A DNA stretch of 64,000 nucleotides from Methanobacteriota archaeon (GCA_014240055.1 JAAZXP010000001.1:1-64000), one strand, 5' to 3'; shown: positions 17,025-26,351, counted from the stretch's first letter. Notes: generated by a model not told the origin, from the sequence alone. Made by a program: numbers and translations.

Positions 17025-17930
17025 TTAGTTTTTACTTACTAAATCAATTGCAAAGATTAAATCTTGTCCACCTAATGAGTGGCCGTTAGGATCAATTCCA
17101 TATGCATCAACTGCAGGTATTCTCACAGCTAGGGTTTGCCCTTCATACATTCCCACCATTTTGTTATCAAATCCTTTAATCATTTGTCTTGAACCTTCAC
17201 AGTCTGCACTTGGATCTCCGTCAAAATTACAACCAATGTTTCCAGCAGTTAGTGGTTCCATAGGTCTGCCCGGTCGAGGGTCACTTACATCACTCATAAG
17301 GTTTAGATAATTGTCCCATATGTATTCCATACTGGAATCAAATAATTGTCCATTGCTGGCAAGTATTCCGGCATAATGTGCATTAACTGAGTCTCCAATT
17401 ATTGTTTGGTTACCAAAGGTGTGGTCACAGTCTACATTCAATTTTACAGTTGAAGTTAAGGTGCTGTCTCCTCTTGATTTAACTTCCAAATTAGAATACA
17501 ACATACCTGTAGCAGATGATGAAGTTTTAACATTAACAATAACTGGCTTTGATTTTCCATTATTAACTACTATACTCTCATATCCTTCCTCAATTGTTAT
17601 TGTAAATCCACCATCGTTTGATTTCATTGAAATATCAAAAGTGTCAGCAATACTTCCAGTATTTTCTATGATTAAAACAAAATCAGTAGCATATCCAGGT
17701 GCTGTTTTATGATAGTCAGTTAGTAGGCTGGTTTCAAATCCATATGAAACTTCTGTAGGTTCTTCAACCATTGAAGTTAGGTAAAGTCCACTACCTATCA
17801 AAAGAATTACAAGTAACAATGCAATTAGTGCAGGTCGAGTGTCTGGTCTAGATGTTTGAATACTGTCTTCTCTATAGTTTAGATCCGGCGTATTTTTTCC
17901 CTTTGCTTTACGTCTACCTTTCTTCGCCAT
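17025..17930 (-). CDS. Membrane-anchored FKBP-type peptidyl-prolyl isomerase
   Basis: The 301-residue protein starts with a Lys/Arg-rich cytoplasmic stretch and has one membrane helix near residues 34-52 (ALIALLLVILLIGSGLYL). A beta-sandwich region follows (about 60-165) with FVLIIENTGSIADTFDI, like NEW1/CARDB-type repeats. The C-terminal half is FKBP-like: GDSVNAHYAGIL, GQLFDSS, MIKGFDNKMVGMYEGQ and RIPAVDAYG. The FKBP domain faces outside and probably folds exported proteins, which suits the many large secreted proteins nearby. An insertion (about residues 207-245, with two Cys) interrupts the FKBP fold. The gene is convergent with the thiolase. Confidence 0.85.
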   Translation of the reverse strand: MAKKGRRKAKGKNTPDLNYREDSIQTSRPDTRPALIALLLVILLIGSGLYLTSMVEEPTEVSYGFETSLLTDYHKTAPGYATDFVLIIENTGSIADTFDISMKSNDGGFTITIEEGYESIVVNNGKSKPVIVNVKTSSSATGMLYSNLEVKSRGDSTLTSTVKLNVDCDHTFGNQTIIGDSVNAHYAGILASNGQLFDSSMEYIWDNYLNLMSDVSDPRPGRPMEPLTAGNIGCNFDGDPSADCEGSRQMIKGFDNKMVGMYEGQTLAVRIPAVDAYGIDPNGHSLGGQDLIFAIDLVSKN

Positions 17931-17969
17931 ACTTTTGTTACTCGAGTGCTTTACAAAAAGCTGATGTTA

Positions 17970-18884
17970 TCATTTACGATGCTTTGAACGAAAGAAAAAA
18001 GCTTTCAAAGTGTGCTTCCATATGTCTGGATTTTCTTTCATTCGCCTCATTGAATATGCATACCATTCAGGTCCATAAGGTATGTAGTAACGTACTTTAT
18101 GTCCTGAATTAATTAACCTCTCTAATGTACTGTCAATAGGTACTCCCGAAAGAGCTTGAAATTCGTATTTAGTTTTTTTGTATTTCTTTTTAATAATTAA
18201 ATTTTCTAATTTTTGAATAATCCATTCATCGTGGGTTGCCAGACCTATAAAGATACCAGCATCCATTATTTTTTCTGCATTTATCATATAATTATTTCTA
18301 ATTTCTTGATAATCTTGGTAAGCTATTTTTGAACTCTCTTTGTATGCACCTTTACACAAACGAATGTTTGCATTATGTGTATTTAAGTTGTCGATATCAT
18401 CTGAAGTTCTATGCATATATGCTTGGAGAACAGTACCACATTTGGAATAATACTTTTTACCTTTCTTACACATTCTAATGGTAGCATCGGTGACTGTTGA
18501 ATCTTCCATATCCATTCTAACAAAGTTATTGTATTCTCTTGCTTTGTCTAATACAACACTTAAATTGTCCCAACAAAGTTCTTCATCAAACTTAAGACCA
18601 AGTGCAGTTAGTTTTAATGATATATTACAATCAATTCCATAGTTTGCAATGCCATCTAACAAATCACAGTAAGCTTCTCTAATTTTGTTTGTTTCTTTGC
18701 GATTACTTACTTCTTCACCTAATAAATCTAAGGTAGCTGTAAAGCCTTTTGAGTTGAGTTTTTTTGCTAAGTTTAGTCCATCTTCAAGCTTGTCACCAGC
18801 TACATAAACGGAAGCTACTCTACCAATTACAAATTTTGGCATGAGCGGTGCACTTCCAACAACCAGTCGGTTTAGCAGACCCAT
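17970..18884 (-). CDS. Proline dehydrogenase
   Basis: This 304-residue protein resembles the monofunctional FAD-dependent proline dehydrogenase of bacteria, which oxidises proline to pyrroline-5-carboxylate. Visible blocks are ISLKLTALGL (substrate-pocket strand), FVRMDMEDS, LQAYMHRTSDDI, IRLCKGAYKES, GLATHD and VRYYIPYGPEWYAYSMRRMKENP at the C-terminus (the family's Y-x-P-Y-G...RR motif). Length is normal. Its start faces icd across a 74-base divergent gap. A pyrroline-5-carboxylate dehydrogenase is not in the window. Confidence 0.92.
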   Translation of the reverse strand: MGLLNRLVVGSAPLMPKFVIGRVASVYVAGDKLEDGLNLAKKLNSKGFTATLDLLGEEVSNRKETNKIREAYCDLLDGIANYGIDCNISLKLTALGLKFDEELCWDNLSVVLDKAREYNNFVRMDMEDSTVTDATIRMCKKGKKYYSKCGTVLQAYMHRTSDDIDNLNTHNANIRLCKGAYKESSKIAYQDYQEIRNNYMINAEKIMDAGIFIGLATHDEWIIQKLENLIIKKKYKKTKYEFQALSGVPIDSTLERLINSGHKVRYYIPYGPEWYAYSMRRMKENPDIWKHTLKAFFFRSKHRK

Positions 18885-18958
18885 TACATCTAATAGAAAA
18901 CAGTGTTTATTAGATAGCGGTCCGAGGTCGATTTATACCGGCCTGTCTAGCACCAATT

Positions 18959-20185
18959 ATGACTCCCAGTTCAGTTAAGTTTAGCAATGGAAACTTAGAG
19001 GTTCCAGATGTTCCAATTATTCCGGTAATTATTGGTGATGGAATAGGTCAAGATGTGACTCCAGTAGCTATGGATGTTCTCGATGCTGCAGTAAGCAAGG
19101 CATATGGAGATAGTAAAAAAATATCTTGGAAAAAAGTGTTAGCTGGCGAGGAAGCTTTTAACGAAGTTAATGAATGGTTACCTGAAGAAACTCTAGATGC
19201 AATTCAAGAACATTTAGTTGCAATTAAGGGTCCTCTTACTACTCCTGTCGGAGGAGGTTTCAGAAGTCTTAATGTTACTTTACGCCAGAGATTGGATCTT
19301 TTTGCATGTGTTCGTCCAGTAAGATGGTTTGAGGGTGTTCCTAGTCCAGTTAGAGAACCTGAAAAAGTGGAAATGGTTATATTCAGAGAAAATACAGAAG
19401 ACATCTATGCCGGTATTGAATGGCAAGCTGGAACGCCAGAACTTGCAAAGGTCTTGAATTTCTTAAAAGAAGAGATGGATGTATCACAAATACGTTTTCC
19501 CGAAACGGTTTCATTAGGTGTTAAGCCCGTTTCTAGTGAGGGAACAAAAAGGTTATTTCGTTCAGCTGTGAAATATGCAATAACTAATAATAAAAAGTCG
19601 ATAACTTTAGTTCACAAAGGAAATATAATGAAATTTACTGAAGGTGGATTTAGAGACTGGGGCTATGAACTTGCTCGAGATGAGTTTGGTGCTAAACCTC
19701 TAGATGGAGGACCGTGGCATTCATTTCCTAATCCTGAAACAGGGGAAGAAATTATAGTTAAAGATGTAATTGCTGATGCAATGCTTCAACAAATTCTCAC
19801 CCGTCCTTCCGAATATGATGTCATTGCAACTTTAAATCTGAATGGAGATTATATTTCAGATGCTTTAGCAGCACAAGTTGGAGGAATTGGCATAGCACCT
19901 GGAGCTAACATAAATTATGATACAGGACATGCTTTATTCGAGGCAACCCACGGTACTGCTCCAAAATATGCAGGACAAGATAAAGTAAATCCAGGCTCAG
20001 TAATTTTATCAGGTGAAATGATGCTTCGCTATTTAGGTTGGACTGAAGCTGCAGATTTAGTTATTAAAGGTGTAGAAGGTGCAATAGGTGCTAAGACAGT
20101 TACATATGATTTTGAGAGGTTAATGGACGGTGCAAAGTTACTGAAATGTAGCGAATTTGGTGCCGCTATTATAGAAAATCTGTGA
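18959..20185 (+). CDS. icd: Isocitrate dehydrogenase (NADP-dependent)
   Basis: The 408-residue protein is of the Escherichia coli type. GGGFRSLNVTLRQ holds the substrate-binding serine, YAGIEWQAGT follows, and HGTAPKYAGQDKVNPGS carries the Lys-Tyr pair typical of NADP specificity. It converts isocitrate to 2-oxoglutarate in the TCA cycle. A TTTATA element (18931-18936) lies about 25 bases before the ATG, fitting a leaderless mRNA. The stop overlaps the GTG of the Nog1-like gene (GTGA), so the two are coupled. Confidence 0.95.
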   Translation: MTPSSVKFSNGNLEVPDVPIIPVIIGDGIGQDVTPVAMDVLDAAVSKAYGDSKKISWKKVLAGEEAFNEVNEWLPEETLDAIQEHLVAIKGPLTTPVGGGFRSLNVTLRQRLDLFACVRPVRWFEGVPSPVREPEKVEMVIFRENTEDIYAGIEWQAGTPELAKVLNFLKEEMDVSQIRFPETVSLGVKPVSSEGTKRLFRSAVKYAITNNKKSITLVHKGNIMKFTEGGFRDWGYELARDEFGAKPLDGGPWHSFPNPETGEEIIVKDVIADAMLQQILTRPSEYDVIATLNLNGDYISDALAAQVGGIGIAPGANINYDTGHALFEATHGTAPKYAGQDKVNPGSVILSGEMMLRYLGWTEAADLVIKGVEGAIGAKTVTYDFERLMDGAKLLKCSEFGAAIIENL

Positions 20186-21150
20186 ATCTTCAAGAAATAC
20201 CAACAATTGGTACTGCAGATGAATTGATTGATCGAGCTTTACGAAGGGCTTCTAGAGTTGAAGAAAGCGTAAGAAACACAGATTATCGAGCGCGTTTAAC
20301 TGCAGTCCGAAAGATACATTCAGTTGCAGATAATATTGCGAACCCGTTACATTCCTACGTTAAAGTATTTCCTTCTTTTGACACTATACATCCCTTTGAC
20401 CGATCAATAATTGATTTAACTGTGGGAGTCGATAAGTTAAGAAAAGCATTAGGTGCCGCAGATTGGGCTCGTAAAGAAGTTCTAATGATAGGTACAAGGT
20501 ATGTTCCCAAAGCTAGAGCTCGTAAAAGTGCAGAGAACACAATGAAAATTATGAGTGAAGCATACACTAAGATGACAAATATACTAAGGCAAATATCAAA
20601 GCATCTTGATTTTTTAATTTCAGCCCGTTCTATTTTTCGTAATCTTCCGAATGTAGACACTGAACAACCTTTGGCTGTCTTTGCGGGAGCTCCCAACGTT
20701 GGTAAATCTAGTTTAATCGGAGCTATATCTACAGGAAAACCCGAAGTCAAAAGTTATCCATTTACTACGAAAGGAGTTTCGCTAGGTCACATCAAAGCCA
20801 AGTATGACATAATTCAAGTCATGGATACTCCAGGTTTACTAGATAGACCCGACTTAGATCGTAATGATATGGAAAAGCAGGGAATCGCAGCGCTTAACCA
20901 TTTGGAGCCAGTAATAGTTTTTCTAACTGATTTATCGGGTACTTCGGGTTATTCAGTTGAAACTCAAAAATCTTTACATGAGGAACTTAAAACTAGGTAT
21001 TCAGATTATCCTTGGATTGATGTTTATAGTAAATCTGATTTGGAGCCTGAAGCTTCTTTAGAATATGATGATTCAATATCCGTTTCAGTAATGAACAATG
21101 AGGGTGTTGAAGAGTTGAAATCTGAATTGATAAATATATTTTTCGAGTAA
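20182..21150 (+). CDS. Nog1-like GTPase
   Basis: The 322-residue protein has an N-terminal helical domain (about residues 1-160) like the archaeal/eukaryotic Nog1 GTPases. The G motifs follow: G1 GAPNVGKSS near residues 170-178, a switch region YPFTTKGVSLGH, G3 DTPGLLDRP and G4 YSKSD near residue 291. Nog1 acts in large ribosomal subunit assembly. The start is GTG overlapping the icd stop. It is convergent with guaB with one base between stops. Confidence 0.9.
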   Translation: MNLQEIPTIGTADELIDRALRRASRVEESVRNTDYRARLTAVRKIHSVADNIANPLHSYVKVFPSFDTIHPFDRSIIDLTVGVDKLRKALGAADWARKEVLMIGTRYVPKARARKSAENTMKIMSEAYTKMTNILRQISKHLDFLISARSIFRNLPNVDTEQPLAVFAGAPNVGKSSLIGAISTGKPEVKSYPFTTKGVSLGHIKAKYDIIQVMDTPGLLDRPDLDRNDMEKQGIAALNHLEPVIVFLTDLSGTSGYSVETQKSLHEELKTRYSDYPWIDVYSKSDLEPEASLEYDDSISVSVMNNEGVEELKSELINIFFE

Positions 21151-21151
21151 A

Positions 21152-22585
21152 TTATTCTTTAACTTGCATATTGTGAGTACTTCCAATAATTTGTTGAGTA
21201 TATGTCGACATTAATTCAATTACTGCTTTATTTCTGAATTCCTCTAAATTCATACATCCTGTGTTACTTAGTGCAGCTTTAATTTTCCTAATATCTTGTT
21301 TGAGTTTTGGTTTTAATCTTCCCCAGTTTTCTACAGTGCCTTCTTCTCCTTCGGCGAAAAATGTCTTTCTAGCGACATGACCATATCTGTCTAAATTTCT
21401 AGCTCTAGCAGATCCTTCCCCCCATGTAGCAATATGCTTGATGTCAGGTTCATGATTTGTAACTTGCATACTCTCATCTAATTTCTCACCTTCAGCCTCG
21501 TAAAAATGGTTGAAATAGCCTCCCATCATTACTGCATCAGCTACGGTCAGGGCGATTATCATATCTCCAGCTGCTGAAACACCACCATCAATTATCAATG
21601 AAACATATTTTCCGGTTTCTTTATGATATTCCTCACGTGCCTTTGCAGCTTCCAAAAGGGCAGTCATAGGAGCTCTTCCAGTGGCTTTTTCTCTTTGGGT
21701 TGTACATATTGACCCAGATGACATTCCAATTTTAATCAAGTCAGCACCATTCTCCATCAAATACTTGGCACCTTCATAGGTTATTACATTTCCAGCACAA
21801 ATTGGTATTGAATCATTTAGTTCTTTAAATTCTTTGATTACTTCACTTGTAAATTCATTGTATGCATCTGAAGTATCAATTACAATCATATCTGCTCCAG
21901 CATTTATACATGATTTCACTCGTTTCTTCCAACCTTTATGGGTGGAAATTGCAGCAGCTACAGATATGTTATCTATATCTTTTTGGAAAGCAATCTTGAC
22001 TAATCTTCCTAAATCATCTAGTACGATTAGATAGCTTTTACCTTTTAATTCTTTTTTGGCATCTTCCAAACTGATATCAGGATTATTACTACAAGGTAAT
22101 TCTCCAGGTTTTATCATAATTGTAGTGACAGGATCTCCAGGTGTGGCATTTGTTTCCAGATATTTATCAAAGCTAAACAAACCCAAGAATACATTATTCC
22201 TATCTGCTATGGGTACTTTTGAATGTCCATGTTTCTCTACAAGTCTAACAACTTCATCGATTGTGGCAGTTTCTCGTACAGTAATTGGGTCTTCTACAAA
22301 TCCCATTTCATATCCTTTTATTTTTTCAATAATTTCTACTTGTTCTTTGATAGATAATCTTGCAGGAAGAACACCAAGTCCTCCTTCTTTTCCAAGAGCT
22401 AGAGCCATTTCATAACCAGTTACTGACGTCATTGCCGCACTTAAAAATGGTAAACTTAGTTTTAGTTTTCCAAGATTAGTTTTGAGATTGATTTTTTGAA
22501 GAGTACAATCTTTGGAAGTATAATTTGTTAACAGACTAAATTCGCTAAAAGTTTTGCCTGTTTCGAGAATAACTCTATCTGCCAT
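21152..22585 (-). CDS. guaB: IMP dehydrogenase of the Tritrichomonas/bacterial divergent type
   Basis: This is a 477-residue enzyme with a CBS pair inserted near residues 95-205. The catalytic cysteine is Cys294 in SSGSICTTQREK, and the flap carries WGEGSARARNLDRYG near residues 388-402. From recalled sequences, the GEGSARARN flap and CTTQREKATGR loop match the divergent IMPDH group typified by Tritrichomonas foetus and some bacteria, not the usual archaeal enzyme. It makes XMP from IMP. It follows GMP reductase by 34 bases in the same direction and belongs to the purine block. Confidence 0.9.
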   Translation of the reverse strand: MADRVILETGKTFSEFSLLTNYTSKDCTLQKINLKTNLGKLKLSLPFLSAAMTSVTGYEMALALGKEGGLGVLPARLSIKEQVEIIEKIKGYEMGFVEDPITVRETATIDEVVRLVEKHGHSKVPIADRNNVFLGLFSFDKYLETNATPGDPVTTIMIKPGELPCSNNPDISLEDAKKELKGKSYLIVLDDLGRLVKIAFQKDIDNISVAAAISTHKGWKKRVKSCINAGADMIVIDTSDAYNEFTSEVIKEFKELNDSIPICAGNVITYEGAKYLMENGADLIKIGMSSGSICTTQREKATGRAPMTALLEAAKAREEYHKETGKYVSLIIDGGVSAAGDMIIALTVADAVMMGGYFNHFYEAEGEKLDESMQVTNHEPDIKHIATWGEGSARARNLDRYGHVARKTFFAEGEEGTVENWGRLKPKLKQDIRKIKAALSNTGCMNLEEFRNKAVIELMSTYTQQIIGSTHNMQVKE

Positions 22586-22619
22586 TCCAATTCATGCCAG
22601 ATGAGTTTATTAAATTTGT

Positions 22620-23669
22620 TCAGTTACTTTCGTTTGCCTGATAAATTTCATTAGTAGTTATTGTAACTCTGACAAAAGTAGTACATTTTGGCAAGTCTTT
22701 TATTCTTCTTGCTCCCACATACGAACAAGCAGATCGTATTCCTCCCAGAATAGATTGAATTGAGTCTTGAACTGGCCCTCTGTAAGGGACTCTGACTTCT
22801 TTGCCCTCTGGAGCTCTGTGCTTTGCAACTTCACCGAAATATGTTTTCATTGCTTTGGTTGAACTCATGCCATAGAATGATTTGTATTGTGTACCGTCAT
22901 CATTGGTACCCAAGTCACCTCCAGATTCATCATGACCTGCAAGCATACCACCTAACATAACAAAATCAGCTCCAGCTGCAAATGCTTTAGCAATATCTCC
23001 GGGCGAAGTACATCCTCCATCTGACATTACATGCCCTCCTAACCCATGTGCAGCATCAGAACATTCAGAGATAGCTGAGAGCTGCGGATAGCCAACTCCA
23101 GCTACCTTGCGCGTAGTACAAACAGATCCTGGCCCAATTCCAACTTTTACAATATCTGCACCAGCTAAGATTAAGGCTTCAGTCATTTCTCTTGTTGCTA
23201 CATTTCCAGCAATGATGATTTTATCGTTGAATTCTTTACGAACTCTTCTTACAAATTGTACAAAATCTTCTCTATATCCATTAGCTACATCAAGACAGAT
23301 TATATTCAAGTCATTATGGACTGATAATTTTCTCTTTAGTAAATCTAAACTTTCTTCTGTAGAACCAGATGTGATTGCAATATTCTTTGGGCTAACTCCT
23401 TTTTTAATTGCTTCATCGATTTCTTTAACAGAATAGAATTTTTGTAAGCATGTCATCATACTTTCATTTTGTAGTGCCTTAGCCATGTCAAAGGTTCCAG
23501 TAGTATCCATATTGGCAGCTACAACGGGTACGCCGCTCCAATTGCTTTCAGTATGTCTAAATTTGAATGTTCTGGATAATGACACTTCAGACCTTGATTT
23601 CAATGTACTTCTCTTAGGCCTTATCAAAACATCTCGAAATGTTAGCTTTAGGTCGTCTTCTATTCTCAT
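22620..23669 (-). CDS. guaC: GMP reductase
   Basis: This 349-residue barrel enzyme lacks CBS domains and matches GuaC in length. It has LTFRDVLIRPKRS at the N-terminus, NMDTTGTF, the catalytic loop GIGPGSVCTTRKVAGVG, GGHVMSDGGCTSPGD and FYGMSSTKAM. It reductively deaminates GMP to IMP. It is an uncommon gene in archaea and lies next to its paralogue IMPDH, which runs the opposite branch. A TATA-like ATATTTAATAT about 30 bases before the ATG suggests a promoter for guaC-guaB separate from hpt. Confidence 0.92.
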   Translation of the reverse strand: MRIEDDLKLTFRDVLIRPKRSTLKSRSEVSLSRTFKFRHTESNWSGVPVVAANMDTTGTFDMAKALQNESMMTCLQKFYSVKEIDEAIKKGVSPKNIAITSGSTEESLDLLKRKLSVHNDLNIICLDVANGYREDFVQFVRRVRKEFNDKIIIAGNVATREMTEALILAGADIVKVGIGPGSVCTTRKVAGVGYPQLSAISECSDAAHGLGGHVMSDGGCTSPGDIAKAFAAGADFVMLGGMLAGHDESGGDLGTNDDGTQYKSFYGMSSTKAMKTYFGEVAKHRAPEGKEVRVPYRGPVQDSIQSILGGIRSACSYVGARRIKDLPKCTTFVRVTITTNEIYQANESN

Positions 23670-23715
23670 CTTTTCCCCTAGCTTGTCTGATTGAGCTATA
23701 TTAAATATTATGCTT

Positions 23716-24234
23716 TTATTTTAAATCTTCAGATTCAAGTACCATCACATCTTTGAGATCTCTATATTTTTCATCATAATCTAAACCATAACCAACTACA
23801 AATTCAGGTGGAATTTCAAAACCAACATAGTCAACTTCAAAGTCTATTTTTGCTACTTCTTTCTTGAATAATATTGATGCAACAGCTACCGATTTTGGCC
23901 CTGAATTTTTTAGTCTATTTACAAGAAAATTTATCGTAAAACCAGAGTCTATAATATCTTCTACAATTATTATGTGCCTATTGTTTATGTCTGCGGAAAT
24001 GTCTTTTCTAAATTTTATTGTACCTGTTGAAGAGTCAGCTTCATAGCTACGAATTTTAACAAAATCTACCTCAGTATCAATGTTTACTTCTCTTAATAAA
24101 TCAGCCATGAAAACATAGCATCCATTCAGTATTCCAACAAATATAGGAGATTTATCCTTATAGTCTTCAGATATTTTATCTGCTAACTCTTTAACTCGTT
24201 TTTTAATATCCTCTTTTGAAATTAATAATTTCAT
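23716..24234 (-). CDS. hpt: Hypoxanthine(-guanine) phosphoribosyltransferase, bacterial type
   Basis: This 172-residue type I phosphoribosyltransferase has the PRPP motif IIIVEDIIDSGFTINFL near residues 92-108 and a C-terminal FVVGYGLDYDEKYRDL, both typical of bacterial HPRT. It converts hypoxanthine or guanine with PRPP to IMP or GMP. It starts two bases after the apt stop, so apt and hpt are one transcript. Confidence 0.93.
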   Translation of the reverse strand: MKLLISKEDIKKRVKELADKISEDYKDKSPIFVGILNGCYVFMADLLREVNIDTEVDFVKIRSYEADSSTGTIKFRKDISADINNRHIIIVEDIIDSGFTINFLVNRLKNSGPKSVAVASILFKKEVAKIDFEVDYVGFEIPPEFVVGYGLDYDEKYRDLKDVMVLESEDLK

Positions 24235-24236
24235 GC

Positions 24237-24770
24237 TTAATATTTCACTAAAGAGTGAACATTATATTGGTTTAGTTTTTCTCTTCCCAGTAGGAATTCC
24301 AATTCAATCATGACAGTAAATCCGACGATGTTCCCTTTTGACTTAGAAATAAGTTTACAAGTCGCTTCTGCAGTTCCTCCGGTAGCTAATAAGTCATCGA
24401 CAATTAGTATATTTTGTCCTTCTTCAATCGCATCTTTGTGTATTTCCAAGGAGTCTTTACCATATTCTAATTCATAAGACACCGATTCAGTATCACATGG
24501 CAGTTTACCTGGTTTTCTAACTGGAACAAAACCACAATTCAAGCAATCTGCAATTGGTACTCCAAATATGAATCCTCTAGATTCTATACCAACGACAATA
24601 TGAATATTTGAATTCATAAATGGAGCCGCCATTTGTTTGACTGCTTTTCTAAATATTTCTATATCTGATAAAACAGGAGTAATGTCTTTGAAATTAATTC
24701 CCTCTTTAGGGAAGTTTGGAACATTCCTTATTTTGTTTGCGATATCAGTTAAATCTTTTTTAGAAAGCAT
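24237..24770 (-). CDS. apt: Adenine phosphoribosyltransferase
   Basis: This 177-residue protein has FPKEGINFKDITPVL near the N-terminus, VGIESRGFIFG, FVPVRKPGKLPC and the PRPP motif ILIVDDLLATGGTAEAT. It makes AMP from adenine. Length and motifs are typical of bacterial APRT. A stem-loop lies in the gap between the permease gene and apt (24794-24819). It heads the apt-hpt pair. Confidence 0.94.
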   Translation of the reverse strand: MLSKKDLTDIANKIRNVPNFPKEGINFKDITPVLSDIEIFRKAVKQMAAPFMNSNIHIVVGIESRGFIFGVPIADCLNCGFVPVRKPGKLPCDTESVSYELEYGKDSLEIHKDAIEEGQNILIVDDLLATGGTAEATCKLISKSKGNIVGFTVMIELEFLLGREKLNQYNVHSLVKY

Positions 24771-24793
24771 AGTCTATTGATTACAGGCATATT

Positions 24794-24826
24794 CCTCTGA
24801 GCCTTGACAGACTCAGAGGTTTTTTT
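24794..24826. other. Perfect 8-bp stem-loop with adjacent T7 run between permease and apt
   Basis: CCTCTGAG (24794-24801) pairs perfectly with CTCAGAGG (24812-24819) around a ten-base loop, followed by seven Ts (24820-24826) on the plus strand. Read on plus it is a textbook hairpin plus T-tract, yet both flanking genes are on minus, where the run is As before the stem. On minus the hairpin would lie 23 bases after the permease stop and 23 bases before the apt ATG. It may stop antisense transcription or be a leader/processing element. Confidence 0.5.
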
Positions 24827-24842
24827 CCATATGTTTAGTTAT

Positions 24843-26351
24843 CTAAAATATGAAAGATAATAACCAATCAAAGGTTGATTGATCACCAGGTCCGACGTAG
24901 AACATCAGCATTAGAACTGCTAATACATTAACTACTGGATTCAATTTATCCATTTTTCCCATACCAATCTTAATGGCTACATATGAGATTAGACCCCATG
25001 CGATTCCATCTGCTATTGAGTATGTGAAAGGCATTAGAACCATTGTAATGAAAGCAGGAATTGCCATTTCTTTGTCATTCCAGTTTATGTCGCCAGCTTG
25101 CTTCATCATCATAGCACCTACAATAACGAGTGCCGGAGCAGCTGCGAATGCAGGTATGGCTTTGAAAAGACCAGCAAATAGAAGTCCAGACAGCATCAAT
25201 ACACCAACAACAACTGCAGTTAGTCCTGTTCGACCACCTTCTTCTACACCTGCACCAGATTCAATGTATGTTGTAGTTGTACTTGTTCCAGCTAATGCTC
25301 CAGCAACTGTTGCGGCTGCATCGGCCATGAATGCTTCATCTGAGTTCTCTAGTTCATCGTTTTCATCGACAAATCCAGCTTGACGCCCTACAGAGTAGAG
25401 AGTTCCAGAAGTGTCAAATATGTCTACGAAAAGGAAAGCAATCATTACTAAGATAAAATCACCTAGGTTATCACCGTTTAAGTCTCCAAGAGCACCTACT
25501 GCTGCGAACATGGATTCTTCAGGTAGACCTGCTACTTCGAAGAGTGCAGCTCCATCAAAATTATAAAATGATCCAACATCAACTGCAGCGACCCCATTGT
25601 AAGGATCAGATGCTCCTACAATCCATCCACCGATAACTGTAGTTCCCAGTATGCCGTAAATCATAGCACCTTTCATTCCTCTTGCCATCATTACTGCAAT
25701 TGCTAATAGACAAATCAAAGCCCATAATTCACCAGATTGGTGGGTAAAGCTTTCTGTGGTTCCTAGATTAACTAACGTAGCAAAATCATCTTGAATCCAT
25801 CCCATTTCTCTGAAACCAATTATTGCTAAAAACATACCAATACCAGCTCCTGTTGCAATCTTCAAATCTTTTGGAATTGCATTTATCATTTTAGTTCTCC
25901 ATCCAACTTGTGGTAATGATAAAATTAAGAAAATTACACCTTCAACTAACACAGCTGCAAGAGCTACTTCCCAAGCAATACCCATTCCCAATATCACTGC
26001 AAATGTAAAATAGGCATTGAGTCCCATTCCTGGTGCTAGTGCAAATGGTTTGTTTGCCCATAGACCCATAACTACACAACCTACAAAAGCCGCAAAGGCC
26101 GTTGCAAATAGCGCATCATTGAATGGTATTCCACCAATGGCAAGCATATCTGGATTTACAAACAAGATATATGCCATAGTCAGGAAAGTGGTTATTCCTG
26201 CTCGTATTTCGGTTTCCACCGTACTTCCAGCCTTCGTGATTTGAAACGTGTCTTCTAAGAAATCACCTGTATTTCCAGCATCAGCTGGAGGCATTGATGA
26301 TTCCGTATCTGCGCCTGTATCACTGTTGTTTTCTGTGTCGTCGTCACTCAT
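24843..26351 (-). CDS. Purine permease, NCS2 AzgA/GhxP type
   Basis: This 502-residue membrane protein has about 12-14 hydrophobic helices. Family signatures include EIRAGITTFLTMAYILFVNPDML, ALAPGMGLNAYFTF and STTTTYIESGAGVEEGGRTGL. It would import adenine, guanine or hypoxanthine with protons. The N-terminus has a roughly 35-residue acidic, Thr/Ser-rich tail. It is the first gene of the purine block, in the same orientation as apt, hpt, guaC and guaB, so the product of import is passed straight to salvage enzymes. Confidence 0.92.
   Translation of the reverse strand: MSDDDTENNSDTGADTESSMPPADAGNTGDFLEDTFQITKAGSTVETEIRAGITTFLTMAYILFVNPDMLAIGGIPFNDALFATAFAAFVGCVVMGLWANKPFALAPGMGLNAYFTFAVILGMGIAWEVALAAVLVEGVIFLILSLPQVGWRTKMINAIPKDLKIATGAGIGMFLAIIGFREMGWIQDDFATLVNLGTTESFTHQSGELWALICLLAIAVMMARGMKGAMIYGILGTTVIGGWIVGASDPYNGVAAVDVGSFYNFDGAALFEVAGLPEESMFAAVGALGDLNGDNLGDFILVMIAFLFVDIFDTSGTLYSVGRQAGFVDENDELENSDEAFMADAAATVAGALAGTSTTTTYIESGAGVEEGGRTGLTAVVVGVLMLSGLLFAGLFKAIPAFAAAPALVIVGAMMMKQAGDINWNDKEMAIPAFITMVLMPFTYSIADGIAWGLISYVAIKIGMGKMDKLNPVVNVLAVLMLMFYVGPGDQSTFDWLLSFIF

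Noticed and set aside
18885..18958. Weak inverted sequence CGGT...ACCG between proline dehydrogenase and icd.
   Set aside because: Only four bases per arm; likely chance within a divergent promoter.
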